Shown here: positions 26,218-35,145 of the stretch, piece by piece
How positions within the stretch are numbered: the first letter of the stretch is position 1
Layout: every line of letters starts with the position of its first letter
Made by a program: the position numbers and the translations under genes
Notes under the pieces: model-generated
Seen by the model: the letters and a program-made list of their open reading frames with translations, nothing else
The model's database searches: none
Told to the model about the DNA's origin: nothing
Origin: Actinacidiphila bryophytorum
GTDB lineage: Bacteria > Actinomycetota > Actinomycetes > Streptomycetales > Streptomycetaceae
Length of the DNA stretch: 64,000 nucleotides
Direction: 5' to 3'
Assembly (NCBI RefSeq): GCF_016916835.1
Contig: NZ_JAFFIX010000030.1
Location: 23,142 to 87,141, forward strand

Positions 26218-26474
26218 CGCCCGGCGCGCGGCGGCGCCCCGCCCCGGCCTGCCCGGGGCCCGCAACGCCCGTCGGCGAGAACCGCGCCGGGGCGGCGCCC
26301 CGGCCCGCCGCGCAGGACAGCCTGCCGGGTGCGGCACGTCCGGTACGTCGGTGGCCCGCGCCGGTGGCGGCTGCTGGTGTTCGGTGCCGGGCGGCGGCTC
26401 GCCGCGGGGTACGTCCTGGGCGGCGGGGTGCCGTCGATGCGGCGGGCCGGCGGTTGCGCTGCGGGGCGGCGTGA
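26214..26474 (+). CDS. Doubtful small ORF coupled to both cobF and cobK
   Basis: An 86-codon ORF begins with GTG overlapping the cobF stop (GTGA at 26214-26217) and ends with TGA overlapping the cobK ATG by one base. The product is Arg/Ala/Pro-rich with four Cys and no known domain. Third-position GC is high in the first half but drops later. The perfect fit between neighbours argues for it, the composition against. Otherwise this ~256-base stretch is non-coding. Confidence 0.3.
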   Translation: MTPGARRRPAPACPGPATPVGENRAGAAPRPAAQDSLPGAARPVRRWPAPVAAAGVRCRAAARRGVRPGRRGAVDAAGRRLRCGAA

Positions 26475-27208
26475 TGCGGCGGGTGCTGGTGCTCGGCGGT
26501 ACCGCTGAGGCCCGGGAGTTGGCGGAACTGCTCGCCGGCGACGGGCGGTTCGGGGTGACGACGTCGCTCGCGGGACGTACGCCCGAGCCGCGGTTGCCTG
26601 CCGGGCAGGTCAGGACCGGCGGGTTCGGCGGGGCCGAGGGCCTGGCCGGGTGGCTGCGCGAGCAGCGGGTCGACGTCGTCGTCGACGCCACCCACCCCTT
26701 CGCCGAGGCGATCAGCCGGAACGCGGCGCTCGCGGCCCGCACCGCGGGCGTACCGCTGCTGGCGCTGCGCAGACCCGGGTGGAGCCCGGGGGAGGGCGAC
26801 CGCTGGCACGGGGCCGAGAGCCTCGCCGCGGCGGCGGCCCTGCTCCCGGGCCTCGGGCACCGCCCCTTCCTCACCGTCGGCCGCGGCGACCTCGCCGCCT
26901 TCGCCGGCGTCCCCCTGCCCTGCCTGGCCCGCTCGATCGCCCCGCCGCTTCCCCCGCTGCCCGCGCACTGCCAGGTCCTGCTGGACCGCGGCCCCTTCAC
27001 CCTCGAAGGCGAGCGAGACCTGCTCCGCGAGCACCGCATCGACGTCCTGGTCACCAAGGACAGTGGCGGCCCGGCCACCGCCCCCAAGCTCGCCGCCGCT
27101 CGCGAGGCGGCCCTCCCCGTCCTGATCGTCCGCCGCCCGGCCCCGCCCCCGGGCCTGCCCACCGTCACCACCGCGTCCGCCGCACTGCACTGGCTCCGCG
27201 CCCGCTGA
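26474..27208 (+). CDS. cobK: Precorrin-6A reductase
   Basis: The 244-residue protein starts RRVLVLGGTAEARELAELLA, the nucleotide-binding start of CobK/CbiJ, and has VDVVVDATHPFAEAISRNAALAA (about 66-88) plus a VTKDSGG motif (about 194-200) near the C-terminus. CobK reduces precorrin-6A with NAD(P)H. It follows CobF in the pathway. The ATG at 26474 is preferred; GTG at 26471 is an alternative. Confidence 0.92.
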   Translation: MRRVLVLGGTAEARELAELLAGDGRFGVTTSLAGRTPEPRLPAGQVRTGGFGGAEGLAGWLREQRVDVVVDATHPFAEAISRNAALAARTAGVPLLALRRPGWSPGEGDRWHGAESLAAAAALLPGLGHRPFLTVGRGDLAAFAGVPLPCLARSIAPPLPPLPAHCQVLLDRGPFTLEGERDLLREHRIDVLVTKDSGGPATAPKLAAAREAALPVLIVRRPAPPPGLPTVTTASAALHWLRAR

Positions 27209-27336
27209 CCCGGCCGCCCCCCTCGGGAGGAGCCGGGCGTGGCGACCCGGGGGAGCGACATGGCGCGACACGCCGTACGCAGTGGCCTGGACCGCATACC
27301 GTGGGGGCAGCGGAAGTCGGCAGGAGCGGGGGACGG

Positions 27337-29802
27337 ATGGACGCTGAGCTTGCGAGCTTGTGGGGGCCGGGTTCCGCCGCGCTGGTCACCCTGCTGGTGA
27401 CCGACACCTTCACCAGCGTCAAGGCCCGGCTCGGGCGGCTCTTCGGGCGTACGGACCCCGTCGGCGAAGCGGTGCTGCCCGGCGAGCTGGCGGAGGCCGG
27501 GCAGGACCTGGCCGCGGCCCGGGCGCGCGGCGACTCCGAGGCCGCCGGGAGCGCCGCGGCAGCACTGGAGGACGCCCTGCGGGCCGCGCTGACCACGCTG
27601 CTGCGGGAACGGCCCGACCTCGCACCGCAGTTGCGTGACCTGCTCGCCGAGGCGATCGGGCAGGAGCGGACCGCCACCGCCCCGCCGTCCCTCGCGGCGC
27701 AGCACCCCGCGCGGCTGCCGCGCATCACGGTGCGGCCGATGCGTCACTACCAGAACAACGAGGACCTGCTGCTGCGGATGGACACCGTCGTGGCGGAACG
27801 CGCCGCCGCAGGCGTCCCGGCCTTCCTCTATCTGACCGGCATCCCGGGCATCGGCAAGGACGCCCTGGCCCGCCGCTGGCTCCAGCGCAACGCGGGCGAC
27901 CTGACAGGACCCCAGCTGGAGGCGTCCCTCGGGCGGGACACCCGCGGCAACCCGCCGTCGCCGGCCGCCGTGCTGGAGGGCTGGCTGCGCCGGCTCGGCG
28001 TGCCCGTACAGGACCTGCCCGCGGAACCCGCCGATCTGCTCGGCCTGCTCGCGCGCACCGTCCACGGCCGGCGTGCGGTCTTCCTGCTGACCGACGTCAT
28101 GACCCCCGCCCAGGTCAGGCAGTTGGTGCCGGAGGACGGTGAACTGCCCGATAGCGTCGTGCTGCTGACCAGCCGCTCCCTGCTGCCGGGCCTGGTCGGC
28201 GGCTTCGACGCCGAGCCGCTGACGGTCGGCCCGCTGGACGGCGAGCACAGCCGCAGGCTGCTGGTGGGCGTCGGGCGGCTCGACCCGGACACCGCGGGCA
28301 CCGAGGCCGTCCGGCAGATCACCGCCGGCTGCGACGGCCTGCCCCTCGCCCTGGTCGCGGTCGGGGCGCAACTGGCCGTCGGGCCGCCCGGCCTGGCGGA
28401 GGAGGTCGCGGCGGCACTGTCCCGTGCAGCGACCCGCATGGACGCCCTGTCCGCGGACATGGACGAGGACATGTCCGTCTCCGCGGCCCTGACCCCCGGC
28501 TACCGCGACCTGGACCCGGAGACGGCCCGCGTCTACCGCAGCCTCGGCCTGCACCCCACCGCCGAGTTCGAGACCGACGTGCTGCGCGCGGCGCTGCCCG
28601 ACATGGAACTCGCCGCCCGGCACCGCGCATTACGGCGGCTGACCGCCGCAGGCCTGGTCCAGCCGGTGAGCGGCACCCGGTACCGTTTCGCGCACCCCCT
28701 CATCCACAGCCACGCCCTGGAGCGTGCACGGACCGAGGAGACCGCGGCCGCCCGCGACCGCGTCACGGACCAGGTCACCGCCTTCTACCTGGAGGTCCTT
28801 GAGCGTTCCGAGGCCGCACTGTCCGGCCGCCACCGGCACGACCCGGCCGGCGTCTACCCGGGCTACGCCCCGACCGCACCGGTCGACGAGGCGGCGGTGG
28901 TCGCAGGGCTCGAACGCCGCCACGACACCCTGTGCCAGGCGGTGCGGCTGGCCCACGAGGCCGGCCGCCACGAGCAGGCCTGGCGGATGGCCCAGGCCAT
29001 GCACACCTACTTCCTCAAGACCCGCCGGCACACCGACTGGATCAGGGTCCACCAGTGGGGTGTCGCGTCGGCCCGCGAGACCAACGACCTGCTCGCGCTT
29101 GCCCGTATGCACTTCGAGACCGGTTTCGCCCACCAGGACCGATGCAGCGCCGACCGGCGCGACCCGCAGGAGGCCCGCACCCACCTGGACGCTGCCATGG
29201 AGCTGGTCGCCGCACCCGGCAGGACCCCCACCGAGGCCGAGCGCAGGACCCGGTCCAGCGCCCTGGAAGCCCTCGGCCTGCTCGCGGCCAAGATGGGCGC
29301 ACCGCACGAGGCGCTGGCCCGTATCGACCAGGCGGCCGAAGCGCTCGGCGGCATCGCGCACCCGCGTGGCCGCGCCCTCTTCGCCCTGCACCGCGGCACC
29401 TTCCACGCCCTGGCGGGCGAGCACGACCTGGCCGAGGCCCAACTGCTCGCCGCGCACGACGGGTTCGCCGCCCTGGCCCCGCCCAACCGCTTCAACCAGG
29501 CCAAGGCGCTGACCCGTTACGCCGAGGACCGGCGCGCGGCCGGACTGACGGCCGCCGCACTCGACGCGGCCGACCGGGCGCTCGCCGCACTCGATGGACA
29601 GGGCACGCCGTACCAGACGGCCGACATCCTGCTGCTGCGCGGCACCCTGCACGGCGAGTCCGGCGGCAGCGCCCGGGCAGCGGCGGACCTGGCCGCGGCC
29701 CGCGACATCTTCCGCGCCCTCACCAGCCCGCGCGCCGCCGACGCGGCCGGCCTGCTGGCCCGCTACGGCGGGGGAGCCTCACCCGGCGGCGACGTCGAGT
29801 AG
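27337..29802 (+). CDS. NLR-like NTPase with TPR region (NB-ARC-type), unusual P-loop
   Basis: The 821-residue protein has an N-terminal hydrophobic/helical module (MDAELASLWGPGSAALVTLL, 1-40), a helical linker, an NTPase (about 140-420), a winged-helix-like segment (RRLTAAGLVQPVSGTRYRFAHPLIH), and TPR-like helices (about 510-810). The Walker A reads TGIPGIGKDA (167-176): GKD in place of GK[ST], and the Walker B region is VFLLTDV. Similar streptomycete proteins are signalling or defence NTPases, but this one may bind nucleotide poorly. Its first 40 residues resemble the small protein at 45847-46272. The 3' end overlaps the convergent next gene by 24 bases. Confidence 0.8.
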   Translation: MDAELASLWGPGSAALVTLLVTDTFTSVKARLGRLFGRTDPVGEAVLPGELAEAGQDLAAARARGDSEAAGSAAAALEDALRAALTTLLRERPDLAPQLRDLLAEAIGQERTATAPPSLAAQHPARLPRITVRPMRHYQNNEDLLLRMDTVVAERAAAGVPAFLYLTGIPGIGKDALARRWLQRNAGDLTGPQLEASLGRDTRGNPPSPAAVLEGWLRRLGVPVQDLPAEPADLLGLLARTVHGRRAVFLLTDVMTPAQVRQLVPEDGELPDSVVLLTSRSLLPGLVGGFDAEPLTVGPLDGEHSRRLLVGVGRLDPDTAGTEAVRQITAGCDGLPLALVAVGAQLAVGPPGLAEEVAAALSRAATRMDALSADMDEDMSVSAALTPGYRDLDPETARVYRSLGLHPTAEFETDVLRAALPDMELAARHRALRRLTAAGLVQPVSGTRYRFAHPLIHSHALERARTEETAAARDRVTDQVTAFYLEVLERSEAALSGRHRHDPAGVYPGYAPTAPVDEAAVVAGLERRHDTLCQAVRLAHEAGRHEQAWRMAQAMHTYFLKTRRHTDWIRVHQWGVASARETNDLLALARMHFETGFAHQDRCSADRRDPQEARTHLDAAMELVAAPGRTPTEAERRTRSSALEALGLLAAKMGAPHEALARIDQAAEALGGIAHPRGRALFALHRGTFHALAGEHDLAEAQLLAAHDGFAALAPPNRFNQAKALTRYAEDRRAAGLTAAALDAADRALAALDGQGTPYQTADILLLRGTLHGESGGSARAAADLAAARDIFRALTSPRAADAAGLLARYGGGASPGGDVE

Positions 29803-31518
29803 CCCGGTGCCGCAGCCCTCCCCGGTCCGCACCTCGATCCGCACCGGGTCCGCTCCCGCAGGCCCTGCCACCGCCATCACATGGTCGTGGACGACGGACG
29901 CCGCCGCGGCGGCCGTCGCCCACCACGGGCGCTCACCCGCCCACACCGCCCGCAGCGTGCGCCCGTCCCGCAGCACCAGCAGCGCACCGCCCGCGTCCTG
30001 TTCGACCGCGAGCAGCGCAAGGCCCGGGTACCGCCGGAAGACCGCACCCCAGGCGTCCGCACCCGCCGTCCGCAGCGGCCGGCCCGCCGGCACCGTCAGC
30101 ACATCGGCGGACCCCACCCACTCCGTGTCCGGGTGGTCCACGTCGGCCAGCAGATGCGCCCCCGCCAAGTGCCGCTCCGCCGTCCCGCGCTGCAGCGCCG
30201 CGGGGAAGCGGCGCAGATGCGCCCTGCCGTCCCGCAGGCCCGTGGAGGCGAAGACCGGCGGCTCCGCGGGCAGCGCCCGCCCCACCGTGCCCGCGGGCAG
30301 CGGCACCAGCGACGGCACCGCGGGCCGCTCGGGCTCGGGCAGTTCGAGCCAGCCGTAGAACAACTGCCGCAGCAGGGCCGCAGAACGGCCCGGATGCGAC
30401 GTCAACGACTCCCGAACGACCTGCAGTTCGGCGTCTCCCGCCTGCCGGACGGCCGCGTCCTCCAACTGGGCCTGCACGCCGGTGTGCGGCAACAGCCGCG
30501 GCAGCAGCTCCCCGAGCCTGGCCATCGGCGACGACACCGCCACCTTCGCCTCGGCGAAGGCCCCCAGCACCGCGGGCACCCCGAGCCGGACCCCGTACAG
30601 CGTCAGCGAGCCGTGGTCGCCCAGCAGTCGATCCGCCGCCAGCAGCGCCGCCTTCCACGTCTGGCTGTCCGGCACCGGCAGGATCAGCCCGTGCTCCACC
30701 AGCGGCGCCAGCCAGCTCTGCATCTGCCAGGCCCCGTGCCCGTACCAGGCGTTGGGGTGTACCGCGGCCAGCACCCGGTATTCGTCCAGCGGGAGTTCGG
30801 CCAGTGCCCGCCGCAGCACCGCGCGGTCCGGATCACCGGCCGACAGGACGGAACCCTCGCCCCAGGTGGACGACACCACCACCAGCCGCTGCCCAGGCCG
30901 CACCCCCAACGCCCGCCGGTAGTCGGCCCGGAAGGGCGCACTGGCCTGCAACTGGTCGCAGCACGGGTCCCCGGCGACCACAGCGCGAGGCACCGCCTGC
31001 GGGCAGCTGACCGCCAGCCGCTCCCGCTGCTCCTCGTGCGACAGCACGATCGCCGACGGCACCACCCGGCCGTCGTGCATCAGCCACTCGGGCGACAGCC
31101 CGAAGGACACAGCGGGGCCGTCCCCGCCCTCCGGCGCGAGCCGCTTGCCGTAACCGGCGCCGTGCGGTGCCCCGATCAGCGGGGTCCGTAAACCGTGCAG
31201 GTCGCCGCCGCGGCTGGTGGCGATGGCGACGTCGAACATGCCGGCCTTCGCCTGCGCCCACGGCACCTGCACCATCCCGCGGGCGGTGAGGAACTCCGCC
31301 GTCCCCGCGTCGAAGGCGGAGGAACCGGTGCAGGTGAAGACCGTCTCGACCCGCGGGTCGCCGGCGAACACCGCCAGCAGGTCCAGCAGCCGCGTCGCCG
31401 AGGTGACGTTGTGGACGACACCCAGCACGGTCCGCTGCGCCCGGACGCTCACCCAGCGGTCGCCGTCGGCGCGCGAGGACAGCGGCAGCGGCAGCCGTCC
31501 GTCTCCGCGACCCGTCAC
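29779..31518 (-). CDS. GT-B/CDP-glycerol-transferase-like cytosolic protein, function unknown
   Basis: The ~579-residue protein has two Rossmann-like halves: VLGVVHNVTSATRLLDLLAVFAG ... FTCTGSSAF near the N-terminus and VVVSSTWGEGSVL ... LAAVHPNAWYGHG ... LLGDHGSLTLYGVRLGVPAVLG centrally. That order resembles GT-B transferases related to CDP-glycerol glycerophosphotransferases. Close streptomycete relatives are often labelled 'translation initiation factor 2', for which I see no support (no GTPase motifs). The GTG at 31518 is the best start (GGGGAG upstream, loose spacing). It overlaps the 3' end of the NTPase gene. Confidence 0.65.
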   Translation of the reverse strand: MTGRGDGRLPLPLSSRADGDRWVSVRAQRTVLGVVHNVTSATRLLDLLAVFAGDPRVETVFTCTGSSAFDAGTAEFLTARGMVQVPWAQAKAGMFDVAIATSRGGDLHGLRTPLIGAPHGAGYGKRLAPEGGDGPAVSFGLSPEWLMHDGRVVPSAIVLSHEEQRERLAVSCPQAVPRAVVAGDPCCDQLQASAPFRADYRRALGVRPGQRLVVVSSTWGEGSVLSAGDPDRAVLRRALAELPLDEYRVLAAVHPNAWYGHGAWQMQSWLAPLVEHGLILPVPDSQTWKAALLAADRLLGDHGSLTLYGVRLGVPAVLGAFAEAKVAVSSPMARLGELLPRLLPHTGVQAQLEDAAVRQAGDAELQVVRESLTSHPGRSAALLRQLFYGWLELPEPERPAVPSLVPLPAGTVGRALPAEPPVFASTGLRDGRAHLRRFPAALQRGTAERHLAGAHLLADVDHPDTEWVGSADVLTVPAGRPLRTAGADAWGAVFRRYPGLALLAVEQDAGGALLVLRDGRTLRAVWAGERPWWATAAAAASVVHDHVMAVAGPAGADPVRIEVRTGEGCGTGLLDVAAG

Positions 31519-31620
31519 CGCACACCCACTCCCCAACCGGCCACACCATACCCGGCAGACGATAACCCGCCGCCTGACGGGTACGGCCGCGCCGCTCCAC
31601 GCCCGGCGCACCGGGCCGCA

Positions 31621-31636
31621 TCAACCGATCGGTTGA
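31621..31636. promoter_or_regulatory. Perfect 16-base palindrome, TetR-type operator candidate
   Basis: TCAACCGATCGGTTGA reads identically on both strands. It lies 150 bases before the ABC ATPase start and 103 bases upstream of the divergent GT-B-like gene. The form suits a TetR-family dimer, but no TetR gene is in the window. Confidence 0.5.
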
Positions 31637-31785
31637 CCCCGCGGTCCACCGTCCGCCGCGGCACCGCACCCCCGTGGCCGATCCGCGGCGGCCGCCCCGC
31701 GCGGGAGCCTGCTCGCACGGGCGGCACAGCGCCCCCGCGGGGGCCGGCACCGGCCCCGCACCACGCAGCGGAAAGGGCCAGGGGC

Positions 31786-32715
31786 ATGGCGGTCATCGAG
31801 GTCGAGCACCTGCACAAGAGCTACGGCGGCGACATCGCGGTGGACGACGTGTCCTTCACCGTCGGCGAGGGGGAGATCTTCGGCATCCTCGGCCCGAACG
31901 GCGCGGGCAAGACCACCACGGTCGAGTGCCTGTCCGGGCTGCGGCCCGCCGACCGCGGCCGGCTGCGCGTCCTCGGCCTGGACCCGCGCACCGAACGGGA
32001 CGCGGTACGCCGGGTGCTCGGCGTGCAGCTGCAGGAGAGCGGGCTGCCGGACAAGCTGCGGGTCCGCGAGGCCCTCGACCTCTTCGCGTCCTTCCACCCC
32101 GACCCGGCCGACATCCCGGCGCTGCTTGACCGCCTCGGCCTCGCGGCCAAGGCCGCCGCCCCCTACCGGACCCTGTCCGGCGGGCAGAAGCAGCGGCTGG
32201 CCATCGCCCTGGCCGTCGTCGGCCGGCCCAGGGTGGTCGTCCTGGACGAGCTGACCACCGGCCTCGACCCGCACGCCCGCCACGCCACCTGGGAACTGGT
32301 GGAGCAGATCCGTGCCGAGGGCGTGACCGTCGTGCTGGTCACCCACTTCATGGCGGAGGCCGAGCGGCTGTGCGACCGGGTCGCGCTGATCGACGCCGGG
32401 CGGGTGGTCGCCCTCGACACCCCCGCGGGCCTGGCCCGGCGGGCCGGGCAGCAGCAGCGGATGCGCTTCCGCCCGTCGGCGCCGCTGGACGAGGACACGC
32501 TGCGCGCGCTGCCCGAGGTCACCGCCGTCACCTGGCGCGGCCCGCAGCTGGAGGTCACCGGCACGGGCGACCTCGTCGTCGCCGTCACCTCGCTGCTCGC
32601 CAGGCGCCAGGTCATCGCCGCCGACCTGCGGGTCGACCAGGCCACCCTCGACGACGCCTTCATCGCCCTGACCGGCCGCGAGCACCCGCAGCCCGGCCCC
32701 GCGGGCACCCGCTGA
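31786..32715 (+). CDS. ABC-2 type exporter, ATP-binding subunit (DrrA-like)
   Basis: The 309-residue ATPase has Walker A GPNGAGKTT (36-44), signature LSGGQKQR (130-137), Walker B VVVLDE (150-155) and an H-loop VLVTHFMAEAERLCDR. A ~80-residue C-terminal domain follows, typical of DrrA/NatA-type drug or lipid exporters. The ATG at 31786 follows AAAGGGCCAGGGGC. It is followed 32 bases later by its permease and then by a two-component system, the common exporter-plus-sensor layout of streptomycetes. Confidence 0.93.
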   Translation: MAVIEVEHLHKSYGGDIAVDDVSFTVGEGEIFGILGPNGAGKTTTVECLSGLRPADRGRLRVLGLDPRTERDAVRRVLGVQLQESGLPDKLRVREALDLFASFHPDPADIPALLDRLGLAAKAAAPYRTLSGGQKQRLAIALAVVGRPRVVVLDELTTGLDPHARHATWELVEQIRAEGVTVVLVTHFMAEAERLCDRVALIDAGRVVALDTPAGLARRAGQQQRMRFRPSAPLDEDTLRALPEVTAVTWRGPQLEVTGTGDLVVAVTSLLARRQVIAADLRVDQATLDDAFIALTGREHPQPGPAGTR

Positions 32716-32747
32716 CCGCCGACCCGCCCCGCCTCGAAGGAGACACC

Positions 32748-33506
32748 GTGACCGCCACCACCGCCCCGCCCCGTATGACCGCCCGCGGCTTCCGCACCCT
32801 GACCGCGACCCAGGCCAGGCTGCTGCTGCGCGCGCCCGCCGCCCTGGTCTGGCTCGCCTTCCCGCTGCTGCTGCTCGTCGTCTTCGCCAACATCCCCGGT
32901 TTCCGCACCGCCGACGACGACCTCGGCGGCAGGAGCGTCCTGGACGTCTACGTGCCGACGATCGCCGCCATGGTGCCGCTGTTCCTGGGCTGCACGGCAC
33001 TGCCCGTGACCATGGCCGACCACCGCGAGAAGGGCTTCCTGCGCCGGCTGTCGGTCAGCCCCGTCCCGGCGGCCGGGATGCTCGCCGCCCTGCTGGCCGT
33101 CATCGCCGCGCTCGCCGCGGCGGGCGTCGCCGTGATCACCGTCGTCGGCAGCCTCGTCTACCACGTGAAGGCCCCGGCCTCACCCGGCGCCGTCGTCGCC
33201 TCCTTCCTGCTCGGCACCACCGCGGTGCTCGCCGTCGGCCTGGTCGCAGCGGCCCTGGCCCGTACCTCGTCCGCCGCGAGCGGCATGGGTGTCCCGATGA
33301 TGGTGCTGAACTTCTTCTTCAGCGGCCTGTACCTGCCGCTGGCCGAACTGCCGCATTCCGTGCAGGAGATCGGCCAGTACGTGCCCTTCGGCGCCGTCAT
33401 GGCCGCCTGGGACGGCCGCGGCGCCCTGTGGGCGCACCTCGCGGTGCTCGCGGCGTACACGGTGCTGGGCAGCCTGCTGGCCGCCCGGCTGTTCCGTTGG
33501 GAATGA
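32748..33506 (+). CDS. ABC-2 type exporter, permease subunit
   Basis: The 252-residue protein has six membrane segments: LVWLAFPLLLLVVFANIPG, VYVPTIAAMVPLFLGCTALP, AGMLAALLAVIAALAAAG and later ones. The ABC-2 motif region GVPMMVLNFFFSGLYLPLAELPHSVQEIGQYVPF is clear. The GTG start at 32748 follows GAAGGAGA. It pairs with the upstream ATPase. Confidence 0.92.
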   Translation: MTATTAPPRMTARGFRTLTATQARLLLRAPAALVWLAFPLLLLVVFANIPGFRTADDDLGGRSVLDVYVPTIAAMVPLFLGCTALPVTMADHREKGFLRRLSVSPVPAAGMLAALLAVIAALAAAGVAVITVVGSLVYHVKAPASPGAVVASFLLGTTAVLAVGLVAAALARTSSAASGMGVPMMVLNFFFSGLYLPLAELPHSVQEIGQYVPFGAVMAAWDGRGALWAHLAVLAAYTVLGSLLAARLFRWE

Positions 33507-33513
33507 TGGACGG

Positions 33514-34776
33514 GTGACGGCAGTGCGAGACGACGCCCCCGACGTGCGGTTCCAGCAGCTCCAGCGGCAGCTGCCCTTCGTCGGGCTGGCCGTCTCCCTG
33601 GTGCTGGCCCTCGCGCTTGGCCCGCACACCGCGGCCCACATGGCGCAGGCCTGCGGGCTGTCCGTTGCGACCGCCCTGTGGCTGTCCTTCATGCACGTCC
33701 CCTACCCGGCCCCCGAAGGGCAGCGCGCCAGGGCCGTCGTCTTCGTCGCCGGGCTGCTCGTCCTCATCGCCGCGCTGGTCACCCTCAGCCCGCTCTTCGG
33801 CTTCTTCGGCTTCACCGGCTACCTCCAGGTCGCGCTGCTGCCCCGCCCGCTGTGGGCGCCGGCCGTCGCGGTCAACGCGGCCCTGATGGCGACCACGCAG
33901 GTCGGGGGCGTCGCCAACCTGCACGGCGGCACCCTCGGCGTCTACGCGGGCCTGGTCGTGGTGAACGTGGTCTTCGCCGGCGTCATCACCTACCAGGGCA
34001 TCGAGGAGGACCAGCGCAGCCGCAGACGCGCCGAGACGATCGGCGAACTGGCCGAGGCCAACCGCCGGCTGCGCGAGACGATGCAGGAGAACGCCGGGCT
34101 GCACGCCCAACTGGTCACCCAGGCCCGGGAGGCCGGCGTCCTGGACGAGCGGCAGCGGATGGCAGGCGAGATCCACGACACCCTCGCGCAGGGCCTGACC
34201 GGCATCGTCACCCAGCTGGAGGCCGCGGAACGCTTCGACGCCGACCCCGTACGCCGCGCCCGGCACCGCGAACTGGCCAGGACCCTGGCCAGGGACAGCC
34301 TCGCCGAGGCCCGCCGCTCCGTGCAGGCGCTGCGCCCAGGACCGCTGGACCAGGCGGCCCACCTGCCCGGCGCCCTGGACGACCTCGCCAGGCGCTGGTC
34401 GCGCACCTCAGGGGTCACCGTCCGGGTCGAGGTCACCGGCAGCCCCGTACCGCTGCCGCCGCCGGTGGAGGTCGCGCTCTTCCGCACCGCACAGGAGGGC
34501 CTGGCCAACATCGCCAAGCACGCCGCCGCCTCCCGCGCGGGACTCACGCTCTCCTACACCCACGAGGTCGTGATGCTCGACGTGCTGGACGACGGCACGG
34601 GCTTCGACAGCGCCCCCGCGGCCGACAGTTACGGCCTGACCGCCATGCGCCGCCGGCTCCACCAGGTCGGCGGCAGCCTGGAGATCGAGACCGCCCCGGG
34701 CGACGGCACCGCCCTGAGCGCCAGCGTCCCGGCCACCACGCAAACCCCGGCACATCCCGCAGCCGGCGACGCGTGA
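33514..34776 (+). CDS. Sensor histidine kinase, NarL/HisKA_3 type
   Basis: The 420-residue kinase has several N-terminal membrane helices (to about residue 165), a coiled-coil linker (EEDQRSRRRAETIGELAEANRRL) and HisKA_3 with His221 in MAGEIHDTLAQGLTGIV. The HATPase domain shows LFRTAQEGLANIAKHAAAS and DDGTGFD. The GTG at 33514 is 7 bases after the permease stop. It phosphorylates the response regulator at 35146. Its stop overlaps a relic GTGACC start copy (see repeat at 34773). Confidence 0.93.
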   Translation: MTAVRDDAPDVRFQQLQRQLPFVGLAVSLVLALALGPHTAAHMAQACGLSVATALWLSFMHVPYPAPEGQRARAVVFVAGLLVLIAALVTLSPLFGFFGFTGYLQVALLPRPLWAPAVAVNAALMATTQVGGVANLHGGTLGVYAGLVVVNVVFAGVITYQGIEEDQRSRRRAETIGELAEANRRLRETMQENAGLHAQLVTQAREAGVLDERQRMAGEIHDTLAQGLTGIVTQLEAAERFDADPVRRARHRELARTLARDSLAEARRSVQALRPGPLDQAAHLPGALDDLARRWSRTSGVTVRVEVTGSPVPLPPPVEVALFRTAQEGLANIAKHAAASRAGLTLSYTHEVVMLDVLDDGTGFDSAPAADSYGLTAMRRRLHQVGGSLEIETAPGDGTALSASVPATTQTPAHPAAGDA

Positions 34777-35145
34777 CCCTGCGCCGCGTCCCGTGGCCGC
34801 TCACGACGCGCGAGCTCTCGCGGCGTCCGGCGGCCGACGGGCCGCGCCGGACTGCCTGCCGCGTCCGCTGGCCGTCCACGACACATGACCGCCCGCCACG
34901 TTCGGCGGAGCGCGCGCGTGACTGCCCGCCGCCACCGGACGCAGACGGGTGACCGTCGCCCGCATCCCGCGAAGGAAGAGGCGTGTGACCCTTTGCCGCG
35001 TCCGCGGCAAAGCAGCGGCGCCCCCGTCCGGCGGCCGTGCACGACGCGAAACCGCCCGCCCGGCCGGGAAGAGCACCTGACCGTACGCCGCGTCCCGGCG
35101 GAGAGCGGACGGCCGCCGCCCGCGTCCCGCGAGGGACAATGGCGT
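34773..35145 (+). repeat. Degenerate repeats between the histidine kinase and response regulator
   Basis: The gap contains several diverged copies of the response regulator's translation-start region. GTGACC followed by a CGCCGCGTCC-like run recurs at 34773, 34985 and (as CTGACC) 35078. A longer match, CCCGC-TCCCGCGA-GGA...GCGTGTGACC, is shared by about 34959-34990 and 35119-35150. A GGCCG-n-CACGACgC unit also occurs three times (near 34795, 34870, 35032). The first GTG overlaps the kinase stop exactly as a coupled start would. No other gene is visible here. Confidence 0.6.

Noticed and set aside
25345..28623. 1092-codon minus-strand frame over cobF, cobK and the NTPase gene
   Set aside because: The plus-strand genes are unmistakable; this frame has no domain and low-complexity Gly/Arg/Gln composition.
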